Shown: positions 24,283 through 32,421 of the stretch, piece by piece
How the letters are laid out: each line of letters opens with the position of its first letter
How positions within the stretch are numbered: position 1 is the first letter of the stretch
Source of the DNA: Burkholderiaceae bacterium
GTDB taxonomy: Bacteria; Pseudomonadota; Gammaproteobacteria; Burkholderiales; Burkholderiaceae_C
Direction: 5' to 3'
Assembly (NCBI GenBank): GCA_024235955.1
Contig: JACKLJ010000001.1
Coordinates: forward strand, 853,501-917,500
Length of the DNA: 64,000 nucleotides
The notes under the pieces: model-generated
What the model saw: the letters and a program-made list of their open reading frames with translations, nothing else
What the model was told of the DNA's origin: nothing
Database searches by the model: none
Position numbers and translations under genes: made by a program

Positions 24283-25239
24283 ATGAAGAGAAGGCTCGTT
24301 CTGACGGCCGCCGCCTGCGGGCTGGCCGCACCCTACGCGATGGCGCAGCCGAAGTCGTCGCGCATCATCGTGGCGTTTTCCGCCGGTGGCCCGGTCGACT
24401 TCGTGGCGCGCTCCATCGCCGACAAGCTGGGCGCCGAGCTGGGCCGCACCTTCATCGTCGAGAACAAGCCGGGCGCCAACGGCGCGCTCGGCGCCGCCGA
24501 GGTGATGCGTTCGCCGCCGGACGGCACCACGCTCTGGCTGACCAGCGTGGGCGCGGCGGCCATCAACCCGGCGCTGTACACCAAGCTGTCCTACGACATG
24601 GACAAGGACTTCGCGCCGGTGTCCCTGGTGACCAACAACGTGGAAGTGCTGGTGGCCAACACCAAGGTGCCCGTCAACGACGCGGCGGAGTTCGTCGCCT
24701 GGGCGCGCAAGCAGCCGCAGCCGGTGTCGCTGGCATCGTCCGGCACTGGCAGCATCCCGCACCTGGCGATGGAGCAGTTCCAGGACGCCAGCAAGGTCGA
24801 GATGATCCACGTGCCCTACAAGGGCGCGGCGCCGGCCATCACCGACGTGATCGGCGGCCAGGTGTCGGCCACCTTCCTGGACGTGACGGCGGTGCTGCCG
24901 CACATCAAGGCCGGCCGCCTCAAGCCGCTGGGCATCGCCGCCAGGAAGCGCCACCCGGCGCTGCCAGACGTGCGCACCTTCGAGGAGCAGGGCCTGGCCG
25001 GCGTGGATTCCAACAACTGGTACGCCCTGTTCACCAACGCCCAGGTGCCGGCGGCCACCGTGGCCGAGCTCAACCAGGCCGTGCACCGCACGCTGGCCGA
25101 CCCGGCGGTGCTGGACAAGCTGCGCAAGTCGGGCACCGACCCCATGGCCTCGTCGCCGGCCGAGCTGCGCGAACTGCTGCACAGGGACATGGCCAAGTGG
25201 GCGCAGCTCATCAAGGCCAAGAACATCAAGGCGGAATGA
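24283..25239 (+). CDS. Bug-family periplasmic substrate-binding protein (tripartite tricarboxylate transporter receptor)
   Basis: The 318-residue precursor has a signal peptide ending PYAMAQ (about 22 residues) and the Bug fold signatures RIIVAFSAGGPVDFVARSIA, VENKPGANGALGAAEV and IHVPYKGAAPAITDVIGGQV. Bug proteins bind carboxylates or aromatic acids in the periplasm, for TctAB-type transporters or as sensors. No TctA/TctB genes occur in the window, which is common for Bug expansions. The start ATG 24283 has AGGAG 9 bases upstream. The set amidohydrolase-SDR-Bug-CMD looks like one operon. Confidence 0.9.
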   Translation: MKRRLVLTAAACGLAAPYAMAQPKSSRIIVAFSAGGPVDFVARSIADKLGAELGRTFIVENKPGANGALGAAEVMRSPPDGTTLWLTSVGAAAINPALYTKLSYDMDKDFAPVSLVTNNVEVLVANTKVPVNDAAEFVAWARKQPQPVSLASSGTGSIPHLAMEQFQDASKVEMIHVPYKGAAPAITDVIGGQVSATFLDVTAVLPHIKAGRLKPLGIAARKRHPALPDVRTFEEQGLAGVDSNNWYALFTNAQVPAATVAELNQAVHRTLADPAVLDKLRKSGTDPMASSPAELRELLHRDMAKWAQLIKAKNIKAE

Positions 25240-25240
25240 C

Positions 25241-25780
25241 GTGGACGTGGACCAGGCCTCAGCACTGCGCGTGCCGCTGGTGACCCCGGGCACCCGCCCG
25301 GACTTGGCGCCGCTGGAGCTGCGCATCCGCGCCGAGCGCGGGCGCATCTCGCTGCTCTACCAGGTGCTGCTCAACAGTGCGCCGATCGCCGCCGGCTGGG
25401 AGCAGATGCTCACCGCGGTGCGCAACCGCACCGACCTGGCGGCCGACCTGCGCGAGCTGGCCATCCTGCGCGTGGCGGTGCTGAACGGGGCCAGCTTCGA
25501 GTTCGACGCCCACGTGCCGCATGCAGAGCGCGCCGGCGTCTCGCCGGAGAAACTGGTGGCCATCCGCCAGGCGGGCACCATCGACCCGGTGTTCACGCCC
25601 ACCGAGCGCATGGTGCTGGCCCTGACCGACGCCATGACACGCGACGTCGAGGTGCCGGACGAGGTCTTCGAGCCCCTGCGCGCCGAGTTCGACGCCAAGG
25701 GCCTGGTGGAGCTGGTGGCCACGGTGGCCGCCTACAACATGGTGTCGCGCTTTCTCGTGGCGCTGCGCGTTTCGCACTGA
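25241..25780 (+). CDS. Carboxymuconolactone decarboxylase family protein
   Basis: The 179-residue all-helical protein has the CMD/AhpD-like core (LRELAILRVAVLNGASFEFD followed by AHVPHAERAGVS). There is no CxxC pair, so it is not a peroxiredoxin-type AhpD; the E-x3-H pattern resembles PcaC. It starts at GTG 25241, one base after the preceding stop codon, so it is coupled to the Bug gene. True PcaC would decarboxylate 4-carboxymuconolactone, but pcaB and pcaD are absent here, so a related lactone or an unknown substrate is just as likely. Confidence 0.78.
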   Translation: MDVDQASALRVPLVTPGTRPDLAPLELRIRAERGRISLLYQVLLNSAPIAAGWEQMLTAVRNRTDLAADLRELAILRVAVLNGASFEFDAHVPHAERAGVSPEKLVAIRQAGTIDPVFTPTERMVLALTDAMTRDVEVPDEVFEPLRAEFDAKGLVELVATVAAYNMVSRFLVALRVSH

Positions 25781-25789
25781 GGGCGCGCC

Positions 25790-26317
25790 ATGCCTGTCTG
25801 GTTGAGCAAGCTGGCTTTGCCGCGCCTGCACGAAGCCGCGCTGGCGCGTTGCCTGCAGGCTCTGCGCGGGCAGGGCGCCGAGGGCTGGCGCGCACTCGAC
25901 GGCCTCTGGCTGTACGCCTATTCGGCAGCCGCACCGGCCATGCAGGATGGCCCCGCCATCGAGTGCGTGGCGCTCACCCCCACCTGCGACCTGCCCGGCG
26001 CTGCCGTCGGCGCGCCCGTGGCCGTGCACTACATCGTCGAGACCGACGTGCTGCCCGAGTTCGAGGACGAGCTCAACGCCTGGTACGACCAGGAGCACCT
26101 GCCCGGGCTGGCGCGCGTGCCGGGCACCATCCGGGCCAGGCGCTACCAGGCCGCCGGGCAGTCGCCGCGCTACTACGCCTGCTACGACCTCACGTCCACC
26201 GACGTGGTCGGCAGCCCCGAGTGGCTGGCGGTGCGCGCGACCGACTGGAGCTCGCGCGTGCGCCCCGCCTTCCGCAACACCCGCAGGACCATGTTCCGGC
26301 GCGACGAGTTGCTGTGA
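25790..26317 (+). CDS. EthD-like dimeric alpha/beta-barrel protein of unknown function
   Basis: A 175-residue protein with no clear named family. The central segment EDELNAWYDQEHLPGLARVP followed by a basic RARRYQ strand is the pattern seen in EthD-like/DUF4286-type dimeric alpha/beta barrels, which often act in aromatic or polyketide degradation. The C-terminal region (RPAFRNTRRTMFRRDELL) is basic. The gene starts 9 bp after the CMD-like stop and completes the cluster. A role as isomerase, decarboxylase or small-molecule binder is possible but unproven. Confidence 0.55.
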   Translation: MPVWLSKLALPRLHEAALARCLQALRGQGAEGWRALDGLWLYAYSAAAPAMQDGPAIECVALTPTCDLPGAAVGAPVAVHYIVETDVLPEFEDELNAWYDQEHLPGLARVPGTIRARRYQAAGQSPRYYACYDLTSTDVVGSPEWLAVRATDWSSRVRPAFRNTRRTMFRRDELL

Positions 26318-26349
26318 TCGCAGGGCAGGCGCGGCCCGGGTTGGAAGAC

Positions 26350-26400
26350 ATTTCGGGCTCCAGGCCAATCGTGGCGGGCGCAGGTAGCTACAAAAACCAT
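26350..26400 (-). repeat. Family A dispersed repeat, copy A6
   Basis: In the 176-bp gap between the EthD-like gene and the small membrane protein. It reads on the minus strand as TAGCTACCTGCGCCCG, then TTGGCCTGGAGCCCG. It marks the end of the LysR-linked cluster. Confidence 0.8.
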
Positions 26401-26493
26401 GGCAAATGTCCGACGGCGGAAGCTGGGCGCGCGCAGGTATCATGCCCCTGGCACGCGGCGCCCATGACCGCGAATTCCGAGGAGATACCCACC

Positions 26494-26715
26494 ATGAAAG
26501 CCAGCAGCATCATCGGCATCCTGCTCATCGTCGCCGGCCTGGCCGGCGTGCTGACCGGCGGCTTCAGCTTCACCAAGGACACCACGGCCGCCAAGATCGG
26601 CCCGCTGGAGCTGAAGGTGCAGGAACGCAAGAGCGTCAACATTCCGCTGTGGGCCAGCGGCGGCGCCATCGCCCTGGGCGTGGTGCTGCTGGTGCTGGGC
26701 GCCCGCAAACCCTGA
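26494..26715 (+). CDS. Small two-helix membrane protein
   Basis: A 73-residue protein with two hydrophobic segments (SIIGILLIVAGLAGVLTGG and ALGVVLLVLGARKP) separated by a polar stretch of about 27 residues that includes KIGPLELKVQERKSV. ATG 26494 has GAGGAG about 8 bases upstream. I have seen similar short proteins in many proteobacteria, but the function is unknown. Its stop is 10 bp before pcaI, so it may be in the same transcript without sharing a pathway. Confidence 0.65.
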   Translation: MKASSIIGILLIVAGLAGVLTGGFSFTKDTTAAKIGPLELKVQERKSVNIPLWASGGAIALGVVLLVLGARKP

Positions 26716-26725
26716 GGCCGCAAGC

Positions 26726-27442
26726 ATGATCGACAAGATCGCCGGTTCCGTGGCCGAGGCCCTGGCCGGCGTGCAGGACGGCGCCACGGTGCTGATCGGC
26801 GGCTTCGGCACCGCCGGCATCCCGGGCGAGCTGATCGACGGGCTGATCACGCAGGGCGCGAAGGACCTCACCATCGTCAACAACAATGCCGGCAACGGCG
26901 AGACGGGGCTGGCCGCCCTGCTGAAGGCCGGGCGGGTGCGCAAGATCATCTGCAGCTTCCCGCGCCAGGCCGACAGCCAGGTGTTCGATGGTCTCTATCG
27001 CGCCGGCAAGATCGAGCTGGAGCTGGTGCCGCAGGGCAACCTGGCCGAGCGGCTGCGCGCAGCCGGCGCCGGCGTCGGCGCCTTCTTCACGCCCACCGGC
27101 TTCGGCACCGAGCTGGCGAAGAACGCCGACGGCAGCCCCAAGGAAACCCGCCGCATCGACGGGCGCGACTACGTGCTCGAATACCCGATCCACGGCGACG
27201 TGGCGCTGATCAAGGCCGAGCGCGGCGACCGTTTCGGCAACCTGACCTACCGCAAGGCGGCGCGCAATTTCGGGCCGGTGATGGCCACGGCGGCGAGGTT
27301 CACCGTGGCCAGCGTGCACGAACTGGCCGAACTGGGCACGCTGGATCCGGAAAGCATCGTCACGCCGGGCATCTTCGTCAGCCGCATCGTGCGCGTGCCG
27401 CGCGTGGCCACGCAGGCCGGCGGCTTCAAGGCCGCGGCCTGA
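26726..27442 (+). CDS. pcaI: 3-oxoadipate CoA-transferase subunit A (3-oxoacid CoA-transferase alpha)
   Basis: The 238-residue subunit begins MIDKIAGSVAEALAGVQDGA and has the CoA-binding loop IGGFGTAGIPGELIDG and the conserved PRQADSQVFDGLY region. With PcaJ it transfers CoA from succinyl-CoA to 3-oxoadipate, the penultimate step of the beta-ketoadipate pathway. The assignment to 3-oxoadipate rather than acetoacetate rests on the pcaF-type thiolase directly downstream. The beta subunit starts 50 bp later. Confidence 0.85.
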   Translation: MIDKIAGSVAEALAGVQDGATVLIGGFGTAGIPGELIDGLITQGAKDLTIVNNNAGNGETGLAALLKAGRVRKIICSFPRQADSQVFDGLYRAGKIELELVPQGNLAERLRAAGAGVGAFFTPTGFGTELAKNADGSPKETRRIDGRDYVLEYPIHGDVALIKAERGDRFGNLTYRKAARNFGPVMATAARFTVASVHELAELGTLDPESIVTPGIFVSRIVRVPRVATQAGGFKAAA

Positions 27443-27466
27443 AGTTCCATATGTTCCATATGTTTT

Positions 27467-27512
27467 GAGCCTCCAGCCCAGGAAAGACAGGCGTGAGCAG
27501 CTATCAGAAACG
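27467..27512 (-). repeat. Family A dispersed repeat, copy A7 (diverged)
   Basis: Read on the minus strand it ends in GGGCTGGAGGC, with a degraded core. It overlaps the GTG start and first codons of pcaJ. This is the weakest intergenic copy. Confidence 0.45.
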
Positions 27513-28143
27513 AAGCAAGGACGAGCTGGCCCGGCGCGTGGCGCAGGACATTCCGGACGGCGCCTACGTCAACCTCGGCATCGGCCAGCCGACGCTGGTG
27601 GCCAACCACATCCCGGCCGGGCGCGAGGTCATCCTTCACAGCGAGAACGGCGTCCTGGGCATGGGCCCGGCACCCGCGGAAGGTGCCGAGGACTACGACC
27701 TCATCAACGCCGGCAAGCAGCCGGTGACGCTGCTGCCGGGCGGCGCGTACTTCCACCACGCCGACAGCTTCGGGATGATGCGCGGCGGGCATCTTGACAT
27801 TTGCGTGCTCGGCGCCTTCCAGGTCTCCACCACGGGCGATCTGGCCAACTGGAGCACCGGCGAGCCGGGCGCCATCCCCGCGGTGGGTGGTGCCATGGAC
27901 CTGGCCGTGGGCGCTCGCCAGACCTGGGTGATGATGGACCTGCTGACCAAGCAGGGCGCCAGCAAGCTGGTGGCCGAATGCAGCTACCCGCTCACCGCGC
28001 TGGCCTGTGTCAAGCGCGTCTACACCGACCTGGCCACGCTGGCCTGCACGCCGCAGGGGCTGCGCCTGATCGACGCGGTGGAAGGCCTTTCGCGCGAGGC
28101 GCTGGAGGCGTTGATCGGGCTGCCGGTGGCCGCGCCCGCCTGA
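27493..28143 (+). CDS. pcaJ: 3-oxoadipate CoA-transferase subunit B (3-oxoacid CoA-transferase beta)
   Basis: The 216-residue subunit has the catalytic glutamate in LHSENGVLGMGP (Glu51), plus VNLGIGQPTLVANHI and VVAECSYPLTALACVKRVYT-like segments of the SCOT beta family. It forms the active site with PcaI. The GTG start at 27493 is the best in-frame choice; the family commonly starts with a short YQKR-type sequence, so the overlap with a degraded repeat A copy may not affect the protein. The thiolase gene follows after 142 bp. Confidence 0.87.
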   Translation: MSSYQKRSKDELARRVAQDIPDGAYVNLGIGQPTLVANHIPAGREVILHSENGVLGMGPAPAEGAEDYDLINAGKQPVTLLPGGAYFHHADSFGMMRGGHLDICVLGAFQVSTTGDLANWSTGEPGAIPAVGGAMDLAVGARQTWVMMDLLTKQGASKLVAECSYPLTALACVKRVYTDLATLACTPQGLRLIDAVEGLSREALEALIGLPVAAPA

Positions 28144-28285
28144 GTCGCCGGCCGCGGCGCCCGCAGCGCGGTCGCGCATGGCGCACGCGCAGGCGGCGCG
28201 ATCGCATACGATCACAGGTTCCGGCCTCTGGCCGCCGCAGGCGCCCGCCGACTACCCACCGGATTCGATACATCCCAGGAGACAC

Positions 28286-29494
<1,209 letters not shown>

Positions 29495-29589
29495 CCCCCG
29501 GAGGCGCTGACGCGCCCGATGCTCGCCGCCAGAGGCCGCGGCCCTTCGGTCCGTCCAGCCCAGCGCGGGTAGGGCTGGAGCCGCGGACC

Positions 29590-29650
29590 TCAGCCCCCTT
29601 TCCTGCGCAAGGGGGACGACGCCGCTGGCCGGTACAAGCCCGGCCACGGC
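29590..29650 (+). repeat. Family B dispersed repeat, copy B3
   Basis: Contains CCCCCTTT...AAGGGGGAC and GGCCGGTACAAGCCCGGCC, matching copy B5 at the window end. Confidence 0.65.
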
Positions 29651-29740
29651 GTCCACCCGAATGGCCTGCCCCGCGGCCTATGGGCTGCTTTCTCTGTCAT
29701 GGGAGAAAGTTGGGGTGCAGCCCTTATCGCTCCAGAAGCT

Positions 29741-29793
29741 CCTGATTGAATAGCTGCCTGCGCCCGCTGCGCAAGGTCTGCAAGCCAATTTGG
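29741..29793 (+). repeat. Family A dispersed repeat, copy A8
   Basis: Carries the core TAGCTGCCTGCGCCCG, then GCAAGGTCTGCAAGCC; the second half is diverged. It lies between copies B3 and B4. Confidence 0.8.
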
Positions 29794-29883
29794 CAACCAA
29801 TTGGCCATCCACGCGGATCAGGTACCCCCAGATGGCTGCGGAGCAGGCCAGGCCAGCAACCGCCGTGGCCGTGCTGTGCACGG

Positions 29884-29950
29884 ACACTGGCGGTGCCCCC
29901 TTGAGGGGGGAGAGCGAAAAAACGCGAAGCGTGTGGAGCCACGGGGGTGG
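29884..29950 (-). repeat. Family B dispersed repeat, copy B4
   Basis: CACTGGCGGT is followed by a tight CCCCCTTGAGGGGGG hairpin. It is adjacent to the TRIC gene stop and inverted with respect to B3. Confidence 0.6.
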
Positions 29951-29952
29951 GC

Positions 29953-30597
29953 CTATGCCCTCCAGCCAGGCACCCGCCAGTCGAAGCGCAGCGCCAGCAA
30001 CCGCAGGCCGGTGGTGACGCCGGCGCTGGCCAGCAGGACCAGCCAGGCGGGCGCGTTCAGCGCCTGCACGGCCACGTAGACCCAGCCGCCGAAGAAGGCG
30101 CAGACGGCGTAGGGCCGGTGGTCGGCGAAGGCAGTGGGCATCTCGTTGCAGGCGATGTCGCGCATCACGCCGCCGAACACGCCGGTCACCACGCCCATCA
30201 GCACCGCCACCAGCAGCGGCATCTGCGCCACCAGTGCGTACTGCACGCCGGTGGCCACGAACAGGCCCAGGCCCAGCGCGTCGGCCACCTGGATCGCCTT
30301 GTCGCTCACGCGCCGGCGCTCGCCGCGCAACAGCACCAGCGAGGCCGCGCACAGGCCTAGCACCAGCCACAGCAGGCTGACCTCGGCCACCCAGAAGAAG
30401 GGGCGCCGGTCGAGCAGGATGTCGCGCAGCGTGCCGCCGCCGAAGGCCGCCAGAAAGCCCAGCACCGAGATGCCGAACACGTCCATGCGCTTGCGCATGC
30501 CGGCCAGGATGCCCGACAGCGCGAAGGCCACGGTGCCGATCAGCTCCACTGCGTAGCGCAGCGGCGTGCCCCAGCGTTCGATGTCATAGGCTTCCAT
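29953..30597 (-). CDS. Trimeric intracellular cation (TRIC) channel family protein, UPF0126 type
   Basis: The 214-residue membrane protein has seven hydrophobic segments made of two related halves, each with a glycine-rich GGTLRDIL or GGVMRDIA motif in the helices that line the pore. This duplicated UPF0126 pattern defines bacterial TRIC channels, which conduct monovalent cations. Start 30597 (MEAYDIERWGTPLR) is chosen over a longer frame to 30666 because it begins just before the first helix. It is divergent from the RutE-like gene. Confidence 0.83.
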   Translation of the reverse strand: MEAYDIERWGTPLRYAVELIGTVAFALSGILAGMRKRMDVFGISVLGFLAAFGGGTLRDILLDRRPFFWVAEVSLLWLVLGLCAASLVLLRGERRRVSDKAIQVADALGLGLFVATGVQYALVAQMPLLVAVLMGVVTGVFGGVMRDIACNEMPTAFADHRPYAVCAFFGGWVYVAVQALNAPAWLVLLASAGVTTGLRLLALRFDWRVPGWRA

Positions 30598-30689
30598 GGC
30601 GGTGATTATGGGAGGCGCGCCGAGGCGTGGGCCATGGTCGTGGGCTAAAGTGCCGTGGTCCGCCACTTCACAGGTTCCAGGCAGTTCCC

Positions 30690-31274
30690 ATGCACCTCGA
30701 CGACCAGGCTCTCGACCAGATCTTCCGCAAGGCCCGCACCGCCAACGGCTTCACCAACCAGCCCGTGCCCGACGAGCTGCTGCGCCAGGTGTACGCGCTG
30801 GCGGCCATGGGGCCGACCTCCATGAACACCCAGCCCGCGCGCTACGTGTTCGTGCGCACGCCCGAGGGCAAGGCGCGGCTCAAGCCCTGCCTGTCGCCCG
30901 GCAACGTCGACAAGACCATGGCCGCGCCGGTGACGGCCATCGTCGCCACCGACACGCGCTTTTTCGAGCACATGCCCAAGGTCTGGCACGGCGAGGGCGC
31001 GCTCGAGATGTTCGCCGGCAACGCCGCGCTGGCGGCCGCCACGGCGCAGCGCAACGGCACGCTGGGCGGCGCCTACCTGCTGATCGCCGCCCGCGCCCTG
31101 GGCCTGGACTGCGGTCCGATGAGCGGCTTCGACGCCGACCAGCTCAACGCTGCCTTCTTCCCCGACGGCCGCTGTAAGGCCAACTTCCTGATCAACCTGG
31201 GCTACGGCGACGACGCCCAATTGTTCCCGCGCAACCCGCGCCTGTCGTTTGACGAAGCCTGCGCGCTGGCCTGA
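30690..31274 (+). CDS. Malonic semialdehyde reductase-like nitroreductase-family flavoprotein (RutE type)
   Basis: The 194-residue protein closely follows RutE: RTANGFTNQPVPDELLRQVY, MGPTSMNTQPARYVFVRTPEG, AAPVTAIVATDTRFFE and ALGLDCGPMSGFD are FMN-fold signatures. RutE reduces malonic semialdehyde to 3-hydroxypropionate with NADH. No other rut genes are in the window, so here it may detoxify this or a related aldehyde. ATG 30690 is supported by the family N-terminus; a ribosome site is weak. Confidence 0.82.
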   Translation: MHLDDQALDQIFRKARTANGFTNQPVPDELLRQVYALAAMGPTSMNTQPARYVFVRTPEGKARLKPCLSPGNVDKTMAAPVTAIVATDTRFFEHMPKVWHGEGALEMFAGNAALAAATAQRNGTLGGAYLLIAARALGLDCGPMSGFDADQLNAAFFPDGRCKANFLINLGYGDDAQLFPRNPRLSFDEACALA

Positions 31275-31287
31275 CAGCCACCCAACC

Positions 31288-31348
31288 ATTGCTATCTTAA
31301 GTATAGCTGTCTGCGCCCGTCAGGCAAGGGCCGGAGGCCGATTTGATC
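31288..31348 (+). repeat. Family A dispersed repeat, copy A9
   Basis: Complete copy: TTGCTAT, then ATAGCTGTCTGCGCCCG, then CAAGGGCCGGAGGCCGATTT. Its downstream end contains the TTG start codon of the TauE-like gene. Confidence 0.85.
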
Positions 31349-32098
31349 TTCAATCCCATCACCGACTGGCATTTCTACGCGGCCGCCGTGCCCGCCGTGC
31401 TGCTGCTGGGCATCAGCAAGAGCGGCTTCGGCGCGGGCTTTGGCTCGCTGGCGGTGCCGATGATGGCGCTGGCCGTGACGGTGCCGCAGGCGGCGGCCAT
31501 CCTGATGCCGGTGCTGCTGGTGATGGACCTGCTGGGCATCGCCGCTTTCCGCCGCGATTTCGACGGCGCGCTGCTGAAGTTCCTGCTGCCCTGGGGGTTG
31601 CTGGGCACGGTGATCGGCACGCTCTCGTTCAAGCTGCTGCAGCCGCACTGGGTGGCGGGCATCGTGGGGCTGTTCACGCTGCTGTTCCTGGCGCAGCGCC
31701 TGCTGTTCCCGCCGCGGCCCGACCAGCCGGCGCCGCCGCGCTGGGTGGGTGCGCTGCTCACCATCACCTCGGGCTTCACCAGCTTCGTGGCGCACGCGGG
31801 CGGGCCGCCGGTCAACGCCTACGTGATCCCGCTGGCGTTGTCGCCGGTGCGCTTCACCGGCACGATGGCGTTCTTCTTTTTTGCCATCAACCTCTCCAAG
31901 TGGGTGCCCTACGCCTGGCTCGGGCTGCTGGACTGGCGCAACCTGGCGACGTCGCTGGTGCTGCTGCCGCTGGCGCCGCTGGGCGTGTGGGCTGGCGTGT
32001 GGATCGCGCGGCGCATCGACCAGCAGCTGTTCTACCGCTTCATCTACGTGGGCATGCTGCTGACCGGCATCAAGCTCGTGTGGGATGCGGTGGCATGA
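31343..32098 (+). CDS. Sulfite exporter TauE/SafE family membrane protein
   Basis: The 251-residue protein has about eight hydrophobic segments and the two TauE motif regions: LLGISKSGFGAGFGSLAVP near the N-terminus and SGFTSFVAHAGGPPVNAY in the middle. It probably exports a sulfur-containing or organic anion. No ATG is in a suitable position. The start is taken as TTG 31343, which lies in the tail of repeat copy A9; the encoded N-terminus NPITDWHFYAAAVPAVLLLG then aligns with the family. The neighbours give no pathway. Confidence 0.82.
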   Translation: MIFNPITDWHFYAAAVPAVLLLGISKSGFGAGFGSLAVPMMALAVTVPQAAAILMPVLLVMDLLGIAAFRRDFDGALLKFLLPWGLLGTVIGTLSFKLLQPHWVAGIVGLFTLLFLAQRLLFPPRPDQPAPPRWVGALLTITSGFTSFVAHAGGPPVNAYVIPLALSPVRFTGTMAFFFFAINLSKWVPYAWLGLLDWRNLATSLVLLPLAPLGVWAGVWIARRIDQQLFYRFIYVGMLLTGIKLVWDAVA

Positions 32099-32102
32099 CC
32101 AA

Positions 32103-32150
32103 TGCTATTTTGTTGATAGCTGTCTGCGCCCGCCACGAAAGGGTTGATTA
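32103..32150 (+). repeat. Family A dispersed repeat, copy A10 (interrupted by a MITE)
   Basis: GCTATTTTG, then ATAGCTGTCTGCGCCCG, then GAAAGGGTTGATT. The copy stops abruptly at the left end of the 267-bp inverted-repeat element. Confidence 0.8.
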
Positions 32151-32417
32151 GGGCCTGTTAACGCTATTTTTGGGTGATGCGTTGCGATCCGAAAGGGCCA
32201 GCGCCAAGGCGCCAGCCGCAGGCAAGGTAGGTACCTTGGCAAGGCTGGCAACGCCGGCGATGGCCCTTTCGGGTCGCAACCCGCAGGGAACAGGCTTGAA
32301 GCGGCGCCAGTCGCCCTTGCGCTCCTGGTGCAGACACCCGGTCTGCACGGCGCCCGGCGCCTAGATTGGCACCGTTTCAAGCCTGTTCGCACACCCAAAA
32401 ATAGCGTTAACAGGCCC
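32151..32417. mobile_element. 267-bp MITE-like element with perfect 26-bp terminal inverted repeats
   Basis: The first and last 26 bases (32151-32176 and 32392-32417, beginning GGGCCTGTTAACGC) are exact reverse complements. The dinucleotide TA flanks both ends (32149-32150, 32418-32419), consistent with a 2-bp target duplication. Inside are two further inverted arms: 32182-32199 against 32260-32278, and 32288-32300 against 32375-32387. It has no transposase gene and is therefore non-autonomous. It sits inside repeat copy A10, 4 bp from the kefC stop codon. Confidence 0.85.
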
Positions 32418-32421
32418 TAGT

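Larger units (their letters stand above)
29495..29952. other. Gene-free, repeat-rich region
   Basis: This 458-bp stretch between pcaF and the TRIC gene holds no convincing coding sequence. It contains family B copies B3 and B4 in inverted orientation with family A copy A8 between them. At about 29680-29730 there is a nested hairpin (GGGCTGC...GCAGCCC outside CTTTCTC...GAGAAAG). Short open frames here have no ribosome sites and are repeat-derived. Confidence 0.7.

Noticed and set aside
27443..27470. Tandem TTCCATATG pair downstream of pcaI
   Set aside because: Only two copies of a 9-base unit. It could be a regulatory duplication, but nothing ties it to a known site.
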